Shown here: in pieces, positions 1 through 11,573 of the stretch | Position numbering within the stretch: position 1 is the stretch's first letter | Layout of the letters: the number at the start of each line of letters is the position of its first letter | Source: Mesocentrotus franciscanus | Lineage: Eukaryota > Echinodermata > Echinoidea > Camarodonta > Strongylocentrotidae | NCBI GenBank assembly: GCA_037976565.1 | Contig: CP137671.1 | Coordinates: 20,031,910 to 20,095,909 of the forward strand | Length of the DNA stretch: 64,000 nucleotides | Direction: 5' to 3' | The notes under the pieces: generated by a model | The model's input: only the letters and a program-made list of their open reading frames with translations | Database searches by the model: none | What the model was told of the DNA's origin: nothing | Program-made: the position numbers and the translations under genes

Positions 1-828
1 ATTTGATGAGACAGTGTTCATGATGGTACTTGTAGGTTAGTAAATCAAATCTATTGAGATTGGTTTAAAGTATCCAAATATAAAATACGTGTTCATATTA
101 TAGAAAAACTAGCTGCCTATGAACTAATTTCAAGGTTTCGAGGTTTGGACGCGCTGCCTTTTATAATAATAGATTCGTGTTTATATAGAAAAATATGTAT
201 TTAGGTGATCTTCATGGATTTTGTTACGTGGATATATATCTCATGATTGGCAAGATGAATAACCATGAAACTATCATGGCATGTGGCTTATGTATGGTTA
301 TTGTGCCTTACGAAGAGATTTTTTGGGTTACTGATACGTGACGTCATCTAGGCGCCATTTTTTAATTTCTAATATTGGCCATATTTCATTCATACATCGT
401 CATTTCTGAAAGACATTTGATATGCATAAATTTGAGGTTAACATGTCAACAAAATCCGCGCGCGCATCATGACGCGCACGTATACGCGCGTGAAAATTCA
501 AAATATGCTCAATTTCATTTTTTAAATCAAATTATAGTATCTATATTGGAACGCGTCAGTTTTTTCCCTCCGCCCCCGGAACGCGCCATTGCGCCCACGT
601 GCAGCCGGGTGCCGGAGCCGAGCCTCGCCGGGTTCGCAGTTCGCGAAAGCCCGCCGTTCGGCTGCAAAATACGATTTTCCATCACGGCGCCATCGACAGA
701 GACGGCCTGGATGACGCGCGACCCGCCGCGCCCACCGCCCGCCCGCGTACAGACGGTCCAATGTCGCCGCAGGTGCTGGCAAATATCACCCGTCCAGCAC
801 CGGTGATTTTCCAGCGATCCGTGAACAA
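1..828. other. No gene recognised; GC-rich patch at 540-830
   Basis: The first 540 bases are AT-rich with no coding signal. From about 545 to 830 the sequence turns sharply GC-rich, with many CG and CGCG steps, unlike its surroundings. The small reading frames here are Arg/Pro-rich in every frame, which is what GC-rich DNA gives by chance. It could be an unmethylated promoter-like island or part of a repeat; nothing decides between these. Confidence 0.35.
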
Positions 829-1245
829 ACGTAGCTTTGTAACGGGCGTCCGTATTTCTTCCCCAGAAATCAGAAGGTTCTACAAGGGAAGGAACACGAG
901 ATCTAAACCCCTCAAAATGTAAATGACAATCTTAGACAATTCTTTGTGCAATTCAGATCTTTTAAAACACCGAAAAAGGGACAGGGAAGGAGAAAAAACA
1001 AAAAGCTTAACTGTCGGTTTAACAGAACAGTCTTCATCAAAGAGTGATCCATGAGCAAAGGTTGCTTTGTACCGGGCGTCCGTATTTCTTTCCCAGAAAT
1101 CAATGGGTTATACAATGAAAGGAATGTAAGACATAAACCTCTAAAAATTTAAATGATGATTTTAGACAGTACTTCATGCAATTCAGATCATTCATAACAC
1201 CGAAAGAAGGACACAGAAGAAAACAAATCAATGTCCGTTAAACAG
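829..1245. repeat. Two-copy tandem repeat, ~230-bp unit
   Basis: Two diverged copies stand in direct tandem. CGGGCGTCCGTATTTCTT at 843 recurs at 1073, an offset of 230. Both copies continue through a CCCAGAAATCA motif, a stretch near AAATGTAAATGA, and a CACCGAAA-GGACA motif. No open frame is preserved between copies, so this is non-coding repeat DNA. Confidence 0.7.
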
Positions 1246-2402
1246 CATAGTCTTTAGTAAATAAAATATGTTAGCAAGCACAGGTTCCAAGGCCAAGGTA
1301 TGTAGAGAAATTTGTGTGTGGGGGTATGTGAATGAAAATTGTAAAAGCGTGTTCACTGATTACACAACATAACTCTATTCTTATTTAGATACGAGGAAGC
1401 AAGGTTGCACAGACAATAAAACACGTGATAAATTGTATTCCCTTTTCGTTATTTTATTGAGGTACTGAATAAGCAGACTATACACTTGCAAGTGAAGTCA
1501 GCTAGGCAAATAAATGACTCAGAATAAAAATGAATGAGAATCGGGTATATTGCACGGTGGTTAAATTAATGGTCATGTACTAAATGAGATGGACATGAAT
1601 GAATGCGATGAATAAATTAAGCTTACGACAGATTGGAAATGACTTCGAAAGTCTAATGAAGATGATGACGGATGAAGAACGAAGGAAGGGGCTCACGCGA
1701 TGATATGATGCGGAGGCTTGATGGCGGAAATGCATCTTCGATGTCGTGGCTGAAGAGCCGTGAAGAAAGCGATGTCGATGCTGACGCTCGTGATGATGAT
1801 GAAGCTCTCGGACGAGAAGAGAAGTGAAGAAATGAAGAAGTGTGGCGCTCGATGGCGAAGCAGTGAATCGCTTGATGTCGGAGGCCAAGGTAGAAAATGC
1901 TGAAATCAAAGCAGGCGCCGATGAGTAGCAGTGAGTCGCTGATGTCGGATGAGCCGAGCTTTGATGTGTGATCAAGAGAGCTGCGATGAATCGAGCTCGT
2001 GGTGAATGGTCAGGCAAGCTGCGATGAGTCGAGCTCGTGTGGGTGTAGAACTACCGGAGCGAAGTGACTAGCAGCTCCCAGTGGATCATCAATCGCCATG
2101 TCGGTCCCGATTAAATCGTTCCACTGGAAGACTGCCATCCCGCTCGAGACGGCAGAGTAAAAGATGACGTGCCGTGCACAAGAGGTGTGAAAGACACGGA
2201 AGAATCTCGAGTGTGGAGAGAAGATCACGGAGACGTATGACTCAACTGAAGATGGATGCAGGAGTGAAGAAAACCTCGTGGTGTTAAAAATACGCGGGGT
2301 GAACGATGCGCGGAACCACGATGCCCGATTGGAAGGATGACGCACGTGGTCCGAATAAATGAATATAAATAAGTAGCGTAATATGGAAAAATACTGGAAA
2401 CA
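1246..2402. other. No gene; GATGA/TCGAGCTCG-rich segment
   Basis: The stretch 1560-2350 is rich in GATGA and TCG words and holds a short direct repeat (GCGATGA-TCGAGCTCGTG near 1984 and 2020). Minus-strand open frames of 145 and 111 codons exist but are Ser/His-rich, lack a domain, and follow from the word composition. I treat it as degenerate repeat DNA. Confidence 0.4.
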
Positions 2403-2406
2403 TTAA

Positions 2407-2916
2407 AGGTACTATGTCCCATTTGCAGGCCAAAAAAATGAAAAGGTTAAATTCTAACGGCATTTGAAATACAATACTAATTTAGAACTTCCCCCTCAAA
2501 AAGGGGGCTTGAAAATGTCTTTAAGTGGGAAAATAATGACTATTAGTTGTCGAATCGACTTAGGAGCTATAGAGCCAGTAAGTAATAGTCTGATTTTCAG
2601 ACCATTGTACCGAATGGTCGTACGTTTTATGCTGCGCAAAGATTCAATCAGTTTAATTTTGGCCATTACAAGAAGTGGGTTATTGATGTAGATGCTCATG
2701 TACCCTTTACAGCTCATTTTATGTATGTTATTACCAAAGATGAAAAAAGCCAGTCAGTCACTCAATAGTGTCTGACAGTGAAGCATAATTGAATATTATT
2801 GAATATTAGGACACTGCTAACGTTTAAATTTCACAGATAGGACATACATGACATATTCATAATTCCTGCAAAGTTCTACAGAATATGATGTTGGCTGCAA
2901 AAGGGACATAGTATCT
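2407..2916 (+). mobile_element. TTAA-type MITE, copy A
   Basis: A 510-bp element bounded by TTAA at 2403-2406 and 2917-2920. Its terminal inverted repeats read AGGTACTATGTCCC at the left and GGGACATAGTATCT at the right. The same element occurs five more times in this window. TTAA duplications with AGG...CCT-like ends suggest the Kolobok or piggyBac groups. It contains a relic reading frame starting near 2515 (LSGKI-like start) that is broken here by a one-base loss in a T run. Confidence 0.85.
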
Positions 2917-3053
2917 TTAATGTATACAATACAAGTGCGAATGTATGAGACGCTACAGGTATACCGCATGCGTCTTATTTGTTCGTATCATAGCGAGCCC
3001 AGATTGAGCTACGCGTTCTTTTTCTTTAAAACATTATCGGGTAAGTTAGTATA

Positions 3054-3231
3054 CAAATAACGCACGGCCCAGCGTGCGTTAGTAAATGCAGTGCACGCGA
3101 GGTTTCTTTAATAGATTGGTGCCACCTCTGTGCACGAGCCGCTTGCGGCGAGTCCACAGTGCGCACCATCTGAAGAAACCCAGCGTACACTGCATTTACA
3201 TTACGCACAACAGGGTCAAGTGCGTTATTTG
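3054..3231. mobile_element. Foldback (MITE-like) element
   Basis: Imperfect inverted repeats flank a short loop. CAAATAACGCAC and GCGTTA-GTAAATGCAGTG on the left pair with CACTGCATTTAC-TTACGCA and GTGCGTTATTTG on the right, and GGTTTCTT/AAGAAACC lie further in. A target-site duplication is not clear. Confidence 0.55.
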
Positions 3232-4261
3232 TTTTATAAAATAGCGACACATGAAAATCAAAGCAAGAGAAAGTCTACATCTAACGTTAGAGTCTACGAG
3301 AGTTATGTTGGTTCTAGAAAATGAAAAGATAAGACCTTGCTACTTGCTCTATCTACGCGTACGCTGCGCTGGATATCGATCTTGGAGCGTGCAATGATAC
3401 TTTTTAGTGCGCTTTTTTGGCACGATCGTGCACGTAGAAAAAAAGGTGCATGTCATGTGACGCGTTTAGACCAATCACGATGCTTAAAATACTAGAGCCG
3501 TTGCTTCCTTTAAATCTTCCCTCAAGACTCATATATTTGTTTGACTTCACTTTCTTCTGTTTTGCTTTATTTTGTTTTGTTTGCGCTTTGAATTCGCTGG
3601 CAAAGGCGCATTATAAATGTTGTTAGATATAGTATAAAATAATATCATTAATTTAAGCAATATATTATGACATACAAGAAAATAAGAGTATAACGTATCA
3701 ATTAGATAAATATGATCAATAGGTTTTTCTGAACAATTAAACATAATGTGACATATTATTAAGGAGAGCAAAGCTGCAGAGATGGCAAGAAATATGAGGG
3801 AGAGGCCAATAAACTCAAGCGAGTTTTAAGTCTGGCCCCACCTCAGATTTGAATATGTAGCTTTTTTAATGTGGTAGATACATGACAAGACAGAACAGTA
3901 CAGGACAAGACACGACGAGACAAGAAAGGACAAAAGCGTAAACAAGGTTAAGGACAACATTATCAGGTGACCAGTTATTGATGCAAAAGCCGACGATGGC
4001 ATTGACTATATTGTAATGATGAGAAAAAAAAAATGTACAGTCAATCACATAATCGATCAGTTACGGTACTTCATCAGTCAACTAATAAAACCATCAATCA
4101 ATTATCAAGTTAGCATACAGTTATTATTATCACAATGCTAAAAACAATGCTTTTTTTCTTTCAGAGGGTAGACTTGTTTTGGAATTATTGTTTAATTTAA
4201 GATTTAGTAAATGTAGTTAGTTAGAGTGGTATTTATTAATCAAGTCGTGCTTAACACTTAA
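3232..4261. other. No gene recognised
   Basis: AT-rich intergenic DNA with a (GACAAGA)-like purine stretch near 3880-3930. I see no splice-flanked exon or RNA gene. Confidence 0.4.
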
Positions 4262-4454
4262 GTGCCCAAGGGGTAGCATGGTACCCAACATTTGGGTTGT
4301 TCGCGATTTCTCGGTTACGCAATGGAAATTTTCGACACAATTGTTTCTAATTGTCAGACTTTTGATTACGCTTCTTCTGATAATTTTTTTTGTTAAATCC
4401 GCCCATGGCTTCATTTGCATAATTAGGTTGGGTACCTAGGACCCCCTTGGGCAC
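4262..4454. mobile_element. 193-bp MITE with TAA target duplication
   Basis: Terminal inverted repeats GTGCCCAAGGGG (left) and CCCCTTGGGCAC (right) continue inward as GGTACCCAAC/GTTGGGTACC. TAA precedes the left end and follows the right end. A 3-bp TWA-type duplication is typical of PIF/Harbinger-like elements; that assignment is inference. Confidence 0.7.
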
Positions 4455-4546
4455 TAACGGGAGTGAAATAATAGAAATATTATATTAATTAAAAAATTAA
4501 AGTAATTAAAGTTATTGACCAATTTGCACCTAGTAATATTATAGGC

Positions 4547-4605
4547 CCTCTGTTGACATTTCCTTCTACTGCACACAACCCTCTGTTGACATTTCCTTCT
4601 AAACT
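4547..4605. repeat. Short direct repeat (~34 bp, two copies)
   Basis: CCCTCTGTTGACATTTCCTT occurs twice in tandem, separated by TACTGCACACAA. It lies about 370 bases upstream of the coding locus at 4978. Confidence 0.7.
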
Positions 4606-4977
4606 CATGTTGCCCAGACATCCTTATATGCAAATCCTCTTAGTAAATAATGCCCTACTTCATCCTTTCAAGCCCAAAATGCACAAATTGGGTGTAATTA
4701 CGCCTAGTCTGAAATAAATTGGTCATGCATGCCCAGAGATGCTTGCCCATTGCCATTTCATGGCACTTTTTACCCATTTTACCAAATTTTTATGGTATTT
4801 CTACAGTTTTTACAAATTAAGTTCCTCAAGGTGTTGGAGTAGGCAAAGATTAATTGGTCCGCCAAGTTTGGAGGAGTTAGCAGCCAACAAAAAAGGCTCT
4901 GTCCTTTTAATTATAATAGATACCTATTCTAATACTACAACTAATAGTAATGCTATCATTTTGTTTATTTCTTTCAG

Positions 4978-5469
4978 ATGGCAACACTTGGACGGACGGA
5001 AGTAGCTAATATTATAGGAACTTTGGCCGAGATATCTAATAATGTGAACGCTAATGAAACGATTCGAGAAATAACGAGAGAAACAGAATCCTGTTGTGAG
5101 TGGGCTCGAATTTTGGATTCGTTAATGCAAGATAAGAGTTTAGTTTATACACCCAAGCACGATGTCAAAATAGATCCGAAGGTATTTGACAAGGTTGCGG
5201 GTAAGTTGAAAGATGAAAAAACAATACTGACTGGCCTCCGTCTTACTAATGGCTACGATCATGTGTTTGCCATTGAGCCTCTTGGTGATGGTAAAGCTCG
5301 CATTCTTCATGGCTGGCAAGGTCATCACACATTAAGGCCTGAACAATCAATGCCGATTGAAGAACTATGCGATACATTGAAAAGCTTAACCAAGTTGGAC
5401 CACGTTGAAGACAAACCTCGGCTTGAAAAGGCACTTTGCAAGCTGTTCGGGAAGATCATGCTCAACTAG
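4978..5469 (+). CDS. Uncharacterised protein, first frame (possible papain-like fold)
   Basis: A 163-codon frame opens with ATG directly after TTTATTTCTTTCAG, a strong splice acceptor, so an untranslated upstream exon is likely. I do not recognise the family. The composition is that of a real protein, not of low-complexity DNA. Features that stand out are Cys39-Cys40 followed by a helix-like segment (ESCCEWARIL), then His95 in a strand-like segment (NGYDHVFAIE), then HGWQGHHTL at about 111-119. A Cys on a helix, a His on a strand and a downstream polar/aromatic strand is the order seen in papain-like cysteine peptidase and bacterial effector folds. That similarity is my inference only. The frame ends at 5469, but the adjacent frame, shifted by one base, continues for 340 codons. 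The two may be one gene broken by a single missing T near 5436, either as a real mutation or an assembly error. Confidence 0.7.
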   Translation: MATLGRTEVANIIGTLAEISNNVNANETIREITRETESCCEWARILDSLMQDKSLVYTPKHDVKIDPKVFDKVAGKLKDEKTILTGLRLTNGYDHVFAIEPLGDGKARILHGWQGHHTLRPEQSMPIEELCDTLKSLTKLDHVEDKPRLEKALCKLFGKIMLN

Positions 5470-6473
5470 GAGACAAAGTGGTCAGACGTAAAATTTCTTT
5501 TACCGGGATTATGGAAGGAGTACCAAGAGAATCACTCACCTCTCCTGCGAATAGGGCAAGGCTAAGAGGACTTTCCGAAGTTATAGCACCTCCTGAAAGG
5601 ACAAGATTGAGCGGCAGAAGCACCGTGTCCCAAGATGATTTTGCAGAAGCTGGAGGTAGAAGAAATAAGCTCAGTGGTGTAAGAATGGGTACAGCTTTTG
5701 GCGCAGGTCTTGGATTTGTGTTGGGTGCAGGAGGTGCATTGTATTCTGGGGAGGACTGGGAGGACGCAGGCCTGGCAGGTCTTAAAGCTGGTCTAGGAGG
5801 AGGTGTTGCGGGAGGTGTTGCAGCAGGAGTTATCAAGGGTACAACGCCGACATTTGCCAAAGCAGGGGCTTCAATTTTCCGATCTAATGCCGCTTCTGGA
5901 ATTGCACTGTTTGGTGTATTTGCAATTTGGGACGTGATTGAATGGAAAATGCATAAGACCACAAGTGTGGAGCTACGTCAACGTCTTGCAGAGGGCGCAG
6001 GAGCAGCAGGAGGTGGTGCAGCAGGTGCTGCTGCAGGTGCGTTAGGAGGAATGTTTTTGGGTCCCTTTGGTGCTGGAGTAGGAGCAATAATTGGAGGCAT
6101 TGCTGGTGGAGTTGGAGGGATGTTTGCTGGCAAAGGCATCGACTATGCTATATGGGATGAAAGCGAGGATGCGGTTATGAATAGTTATGAATTTTTTGGA
6201 TGGTATGATGTGGACCGGAATACAAGACCTAAAAAGACTTCAGAGGAAATGGGAGAAGCCTATGCAAAGAAGCTCAAAAACAAACCAGAGAAAATGGAAG
6301 AGAAGGATTGGAATAACATATGCTTGGGGATGTTCATGGTTCTAGTTAAAGCAATGTACCCTGTCTTTCAAGATTTAATCAAATTGGCAAATAAGGTGAG
6401 AGAAAATCACAGCGATGGGCTCTCTGCTATTGCAACACTTGTTTTTGAACAATCGCAAATGAAAGAAGATTAA
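5436..6473 (+). CDS. Uncharacterised glycine-zipper-rich protein, second frame
   Basis: This 345-codon frame overlaps the end of the previous frame. Its first codon is TTG and its first ATG is at 5511, so an independent start is doubtful. Reading through at a CTTTG run would give EKALQAVRED at the join, which looks natural. Residues about 81-135 and 186-234 are very rich in Gly and Ala, with GxxxG-type spacing (for example GAGVGAIIGGIAGGVGG), a pattern of membrane-inserting or tightly packed helices. Between them lies a hydrophobic segment ending in FAIWDVIEW. The C-terminal ~100 residues are charged, then helix-like (MFMVLVKAMYPVFQDLIKLA). No introns are needed. A possible AATAAA poly(A) signal lies near 7029. 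Possible roles, all unproven: membrane-active effector, or a domesticated or horizontally acquired gene. Confidence 0.65.
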   Translation: MQAVREDHAQLGDKVVRRKISFTGIMEGVPRESLTSPANRARLRGLSEVIAPPERTRLSGRSTVSQDDFAEAGGRRNKLSGVRMGTAFGAGLGFVLGAGGALYSGEDWEDAGLAGLKAGLGGGVAGGVAAGVIKGTTPTFAKAGASIFRSNAASGIALFGVFAIWDVIEWKMHKTTSVELRQRLAEGAGAAGGGAAGAAAGALGGMFLGPFGAGVGAIIGGIAGGVGGMFAGKGIDYAIWDESEDAVMNSYEFFGWYDVDRNTRPKKTSEEMGEAYAKKLKNKPEKMEEKDWNNICLGMFMVLVKAMYPVFQDLIKLANKVRENHSDGLSAIATLVFEQSQMKED

Positions 6474-7111
6474 ATGGCCAGTATGTATTACGTGACTCAA
6501 TAGAATCAGGTGGTGGGCCTTAAAACTTTCGCCCTCTGCAGTTTTAAGAGTTTGTTTTTATCATAATGCTTTGTTTAATAGGCCATATAGCCCGAAAGAG
6601 GTTTTGATACCGGGATTTGTTGGACACTTATTGCACTGTCTTCAATCAGATATTTGAACTTCACTTCTGTGTAGCTAGAACAATATGAGATCTTCATTTA
6701 CTCATAAGGAGTCATTTGAGATGGCATAGACCGTCTTCTACTTGTCTATATGTATTACTAATGTACTCTTCTTGCTACCGCGACTATGCAATGGCTCCTC
6801 TCATCTGCCTTAAGTCTTCTCAAAACTTTGTCAACGACACTGGAGATAAGCAGATGGCCGAGATGGTCGATAAGTAAACACGGAAATGACATATCTTGGA
6901 TTTGCTCTTCAGTACCCAACCCACCTTGTGGAAAGGTCTTCTGTCCTTAAACAATCGCACATTCCAACAAATTCTAACGAGAAAGGACTACTTTGAATAC
7001 TCATTCTTTCCAAGAATTTATTAGTGTATTGGAATAAACACCCCTATAACAAATCTCCGCAGAGGGACCAGCACAATTATGAAGCCAAGTTATACAAGCA
7101 CGTAATAGAAT
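6474..7111. other. Probable 3' flank of the 4978-6473 locus
   Basis: No open frame of note. It may hold the 3' untranslated region of the upstream locus; AATAAA occurs near 7029. The LINE fragment begins at about 7112. Confidence 0.3.
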
Positions 7112-7684
7112 ATAGAATATGCTTGCCCAGTTTGGAGCAGATCAGCCCATGTGAAGAAGCTTGACACCACACTCAATAACACATATCGAAAGATAACAGG
7201 CTGCCTGAAACCAACAAAAGTTGAGGAGATATATCACCTCTCTGGCATTGGATCTCCTAACCAAAGACGCACTAACACCTGCCTAAAGGAACGGATGAAG
7301 CAGGCGACAGATGACAGACACATGTTATACGGCTACTTACAACCCCACAAACGCCTTGTATCCCGACACAGCTTCCTCGATTCTGTCCCACCATCTGAAC
7401 AGAATCCTCCACCATCAGCCAAGCCCGTACTCATCAAAGAACGTAACCTGAAGTGGCCGGAGTGGCAATGCCTAAATCGAATGCGGACGAGAATGGGGCG
7501 GTGTGAGGTCAATATGGCAAGATGTGGCTATGCCCATGAAAAAGATACTCTCTGCGACTGCGGAGAGACTCAGACGATGGATCACATCTTGCAGTGCGGC
7601 GGAACGGGTTGCACAGATGAAGACCTGGCCCTTGTGAATAAAACGGCCATTGCAGCAATCGGGCGATGGAAGAACTTAATTTAA
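7112..7684 (+). pseudogene. 5'-truncated non-LTR retrotransposon, C-terminal RT region
   Basis: The frame reads CPVWSRSAHVKKLD, then LNNTYRKITGCLKPT and LSGI, the usual tail of LINE reverse transcriptases (thumb and beyond). The C-terminus holds a Cys/His cluster (CGYAHEKDTLCDCG, then MDHILQC) typical of Jockey/RTE/I-like ORF2 ends. It is open from about 7112 to the stop at 7682-7684. Everything 5' of the thumb is missing, as expected for incomplete reverse transcription. It is not a working element. Confidence 0.85.
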
Positions 7685-7689
7685 TCTAA

Positions 7690-9540
7690 TTAAATTTCAA
7701 TTAAGGAACTTTACCTAACTATCTTGATCTAAGGAGACACGAACAAACGAACGTAATAGAATAAAACAACACACCGCGCACTCATATCATGTACGATTTG
7801 CTTCTAGCGTTTGCCCTTTAACGTATTCAGATCTGGCTGTTAATCATATGAAATCCAGATGAAACAGACGGCTATGTGTGCATCCTGGTTATCAGAGGCT
7901 GTGAAGTTGTATTTGATTACAGTACTGGACGCACTATCGTCACTTGACAACTTGGCGGAATGGAGCAAACATCAATTGGGCCATCGCCAGTGTGCTCTTT
8001 GTGGCTAAAATTTATTTTTGCACCATGCTAAATATCTTCAAAAACTGCTAGTATACCCTAACCTACGGGCTGTTACCTCCAGAGGCATGTCATGGTTTTT
8101 CGTGATGACTCCTTCGTACATTAACTTTTGCCTGCCATCTTTAAAGCAATATGTTCAGCGCTAAGTGTAAAGAAGACCCAATATCATTTCTTCTAATAGA
8201 AGCAAGATGGTATCATTGAACTGACTGTACCTGCTTAGGAGGACTTCGCACAGGTTAACCTCAGGCGATAGCTGACATGGGAATACACCTGTATATATCG
8301 CACTGAAATTTACCGGAAATCATGGATGGATATCAAATTATCGCATACATAATCGGTACAGGGAGGATTTATTATTTTGTATCCGGCACGTTCCAATACA
8401 ATTCCCTTTTTGCTACCAATTATTCAAAATGAGGTTTAGACTAAAATTTCTTCTAAAGCCGCGGTCCGGCAAATCAACATGTATAATATTAATCGAAATA
8501 TACAATCGAAATATACATTTTCATTTGTTTGTTTGCTTAAAAACTAAAATAATAGGCCTGTAGCGTCTCTAATTACTTCGTTCAGACTCTATTATTGAAA
8601 TCTAGTTCTTTCTTCACAATCAGCAGGGGAAACAAAGATCTGATTTGGGTGAGCTTACACTTGCCGTGCTTCTAGCCTCACCATACCTTCGTTATATACA
8701 CTTCCGAGTTCTGTGAAATGCCAAATGGAAATACATTGAAGCTATACTTTTATTATTCTTCCATTAACATGATTAATTCGATTTAATTCGATTGCCTGAA
8801 TTTGCATACGTGACATTGCAGATTCGTGTGCACTGTAAACAAACGGAATTGAAATAATGCCTTTCAATACAAAACTGTGACGTTCAACAGAAGGGCTACA
8901 CTGTTAGAAAAAGTTAGATATACTTGAAGCTCAAAACACCGTCATGTATAGGAAAACCTAATTCATTCATACATTAATTAATTCAAATAATACAATTACC
9001 ATTACAATTATTCGTGATTTTCTTCCTGATGTAAGCTACCAGCAGGAAAGACATGTATATTCCAGGTTATTCACACCCCACCGTTCAGAATAGGCCACAC
9101 AGTCTTGCAGAGTGTCCAGTAGCATTATTCATTTCAGCATGGTTCATCACATTACATGGCATGATAAAGACGAAAATAAACCAACAATAGCAGTAGACTT
9201 ACAAAAGGCAGTTACAATCACAATACATTTAGAGTAACACTGCATGAGAAACACACAGAGGTTTGGCAATATAAGCCCAATGCTTTAAACGTTGCTACAC
9301 CTATACAATTTAATACAACATATATTCTTAAGGAGTTACAAAACAAACGTTACTAAACATTGTAAATATAAAAGGACAGTTATTAGCAAAACTAACGATT
9401 CAAATATGTAAACATGTGTTACGAAGATGTTTAATGACACATTACATTTATAAAGCGCCTTTTCATCAGATACAAAGAACAGAAATCAGATACAAAGCGC
9501 ACAATTTGACTGACTACATTAACTTAGAAAGGAAATATAT
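7690..9540. other. No gene; contains a dispersed repeat at 8285-8410
   Basis: Only the segment 8285-8410 stands out: TTACCGGAAATCATGGATGG and GGTACAGGGAGGATT recur in reverse complement at 26870-26950. Around 9436-9500 an AAAGCGC motif is repeated, as in many short dispersed repeats. No coding exon is supported. Confidence 0.4.
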
Positions 9541-9548
9541 ATATTGAT

Positions 9549-9735
9549 ACATTTTATGATCATTTGCGAATATCCTTTTTCTCTTTTCCAATAAATGGAA
9601 TTGTACATATTTGATTAAGAAATATTTTGAAATATACGTAACTATAATATATCTAGCCATTGATTTGTTGTGTTTTGTTAATGGTTTGAAGTTAACGGCT
9701 TTCTTTTACTTAGGTCTACGTGCATACTACAAATT
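9549..9735. repeat. Diverged direct repeat, copy 1
   Basis: This segment and 10110-10303 share, in the same order, TCTTTTCCAATA-ATGGAA, a TACGTAACTA/TATGTAACTA motif, TTTGAAGTTA-CGGCTTTC / TTGAAGTTACGGGCTTTC, and GTGCATACT-CAAAT. The identity is patchy, so the duplication is old. Confidence 0.6.
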
Positions 9736-10109
9736 GTAACTAATGTGACTCTGTCATACCGAATATAGGCTTTATGGCGGATTGCTATATTTCTATATGC
9801 CGTAACGAGTTTTGATAACCCTAAGAAAAATATGAAATATTTTACGCATTTTAAGTGATTAGCCAAAACATACATGACAGGGCACCAATTAGCACCATCA
9901 CGGTAATTCACTGTCTTCACTTCCTGAGCACCCCTATTATTTTACATTATCTGCATGTCCATGTATAGACAGATTGTTTAGCTCCTGGTGCAAAGAGATA
10001 CATCTTATGATAGCATCGAATCTTCGTGTTTAATAAAAATTGTCATTCTATTTAATCAGTTGATGTTTATATTTCTTTTGCGTAAGTGCTTACGAAGCAT
10101 GTATGTATA

Positions 10110-10303
10110 CATTGTATGCTCATTTGTGAATTTGCGTTTTGTCTTTTCCAATACATGGAAATGTATATTACTTTATGAAAAACTGCTTGAGGAATTCTTT
10201 GAGAGATATGTAACTACAACTGTATATATAACTAGCAATTTAAGTTTTTATGGCTTGAAGTTACGGGCTTTCTTTTAAATAGTCATATGTGCATACTCCA
10301 AAT
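10110..10303. repeat. Diverged direct repeat, copy 2
   Basis: Partner of 9549-9735, lying about 560 bases downstream in the same orientation. Small open frames across it are not shared between the copies, so they are not genes. Confidence 0.6.
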
Positions 10304-11043
10304 GTTGAAATGCACACAAGCTAAGACAAGACCATGCTAAGACAAGCTAATGGATGCATACGCGCAGCCTTTGCAAAATACATGGGTACGAACATAATAG
10401 GTTTTTGTATATGCGTGTTTAATGTGAAAGTTTATATAAAAACTTATGGATGTCATTGTAAAAAGTGTGATACTCCTACAATTAATAATAATGATATCGA
10501 GTTGCTTTTAATTAATGGGACACATGGGTATATCACAATCTCTTTGAGAATATTTCACTCGATCGGGCGACTCTATATGAAACATAATAATCAGCTCGTG
10601 GGATATACCACTGTATCAAGTCAATTCAATAATACATAATTAATCCTCTTCTTGTATTATACATAATATTCAATGACATTAAATGCATTGTTTAACTACA
10701 TGTAATCTCTTAAAGCTTTATTTCCATTACATAATTGTAAAACAAATATACTCACTAATCTGATGTTCTTGTAGTTACTGCTTCAAATGTAACAAATTAT
10801 AATGAAGTTATCTGTTACATTGTATCCATATAAAAATTATGATCTGCTGCTGATTATTAATGTTACAATATGTCATTTGGGTGAAGGGTAGGATTTCATT
10901 TTTGTATAACGTAGTAAATCTCTTTCGATTTGCATATAATATAATAATATCCATGTCAATATATTTACCAAACTATTATTATTATTATTATTAATCCTCT
11001 TCTTGTATTATACAAAATTGTTTAAGTACATGTAATCTCTTAA

Positions 11044-11573
11044 AGATACTATGTCCCTTTTGCAGCCAAATTCAAATTCTGAAGAACTTTGCAGGAATTA
11101 TGAATATGTCATGTATGTCCTATCTGTGAAATTTAAACGTTAGCAGTGTCCCAATATTCAAATTATGCAAGGAACCCGTTAAATTGCTAGACGTCACTGT
11201 CAGACACTATTGATTGACTGGCTTTTTCATCTTTGGTAATAACATACTGTACATAAAATGAGCTGTAAAGGGTACATGAGCATTTGTCTACATCAATAAC
11301 CCACTTCTTGTAATGGCCAAAATTAAACTGATTGAATCTTTGCGCAGCATAAAACGTACGACCATTCGGTACAATGGTCTGAAAAAATCAGACTATTACT
11401 TACTGGCTCTATAGCTCCTAAGTCGATTGTACAACTAATAGTCGTTATTTTCCCACTTAAAGACATTTTCAAGCCCCCCTTTTTTAGGGAAGTTCTAAAT
11501 TAGTATTGTCTATCAAATGCCGTTGGAATTTAACCTTTTCATTTTTTTGGTCTGCAAATGGGACATAGTACCT
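11044..11573 (-). mobile_element. TTAA-type MITE in array unit 2
   Basis: Flanked by TTAA at 11040-11043 and 11574-11577, with ends AGATACTATGTCCC and GGGACATAGTACCT. The matching empty site, CTCTTAACGC, is in unit 3 near 11908. The relic frame on the minus strand is broken here by an extra base in an A run. Confidence 0.9.

Noticed and set aside
375..922. Plus-strand frames in the GC-rich patch
   Set aside because: Arg/Pro-rich in all frames, as expected of GC-rich non-coding DNA.
1580..2345. Two adjacent minus-strand frames of 145 and 111 codons
   Set aside because: Ser/His/Arg-rich, driven by GATGA/TCG repeats; no recognisable fold.
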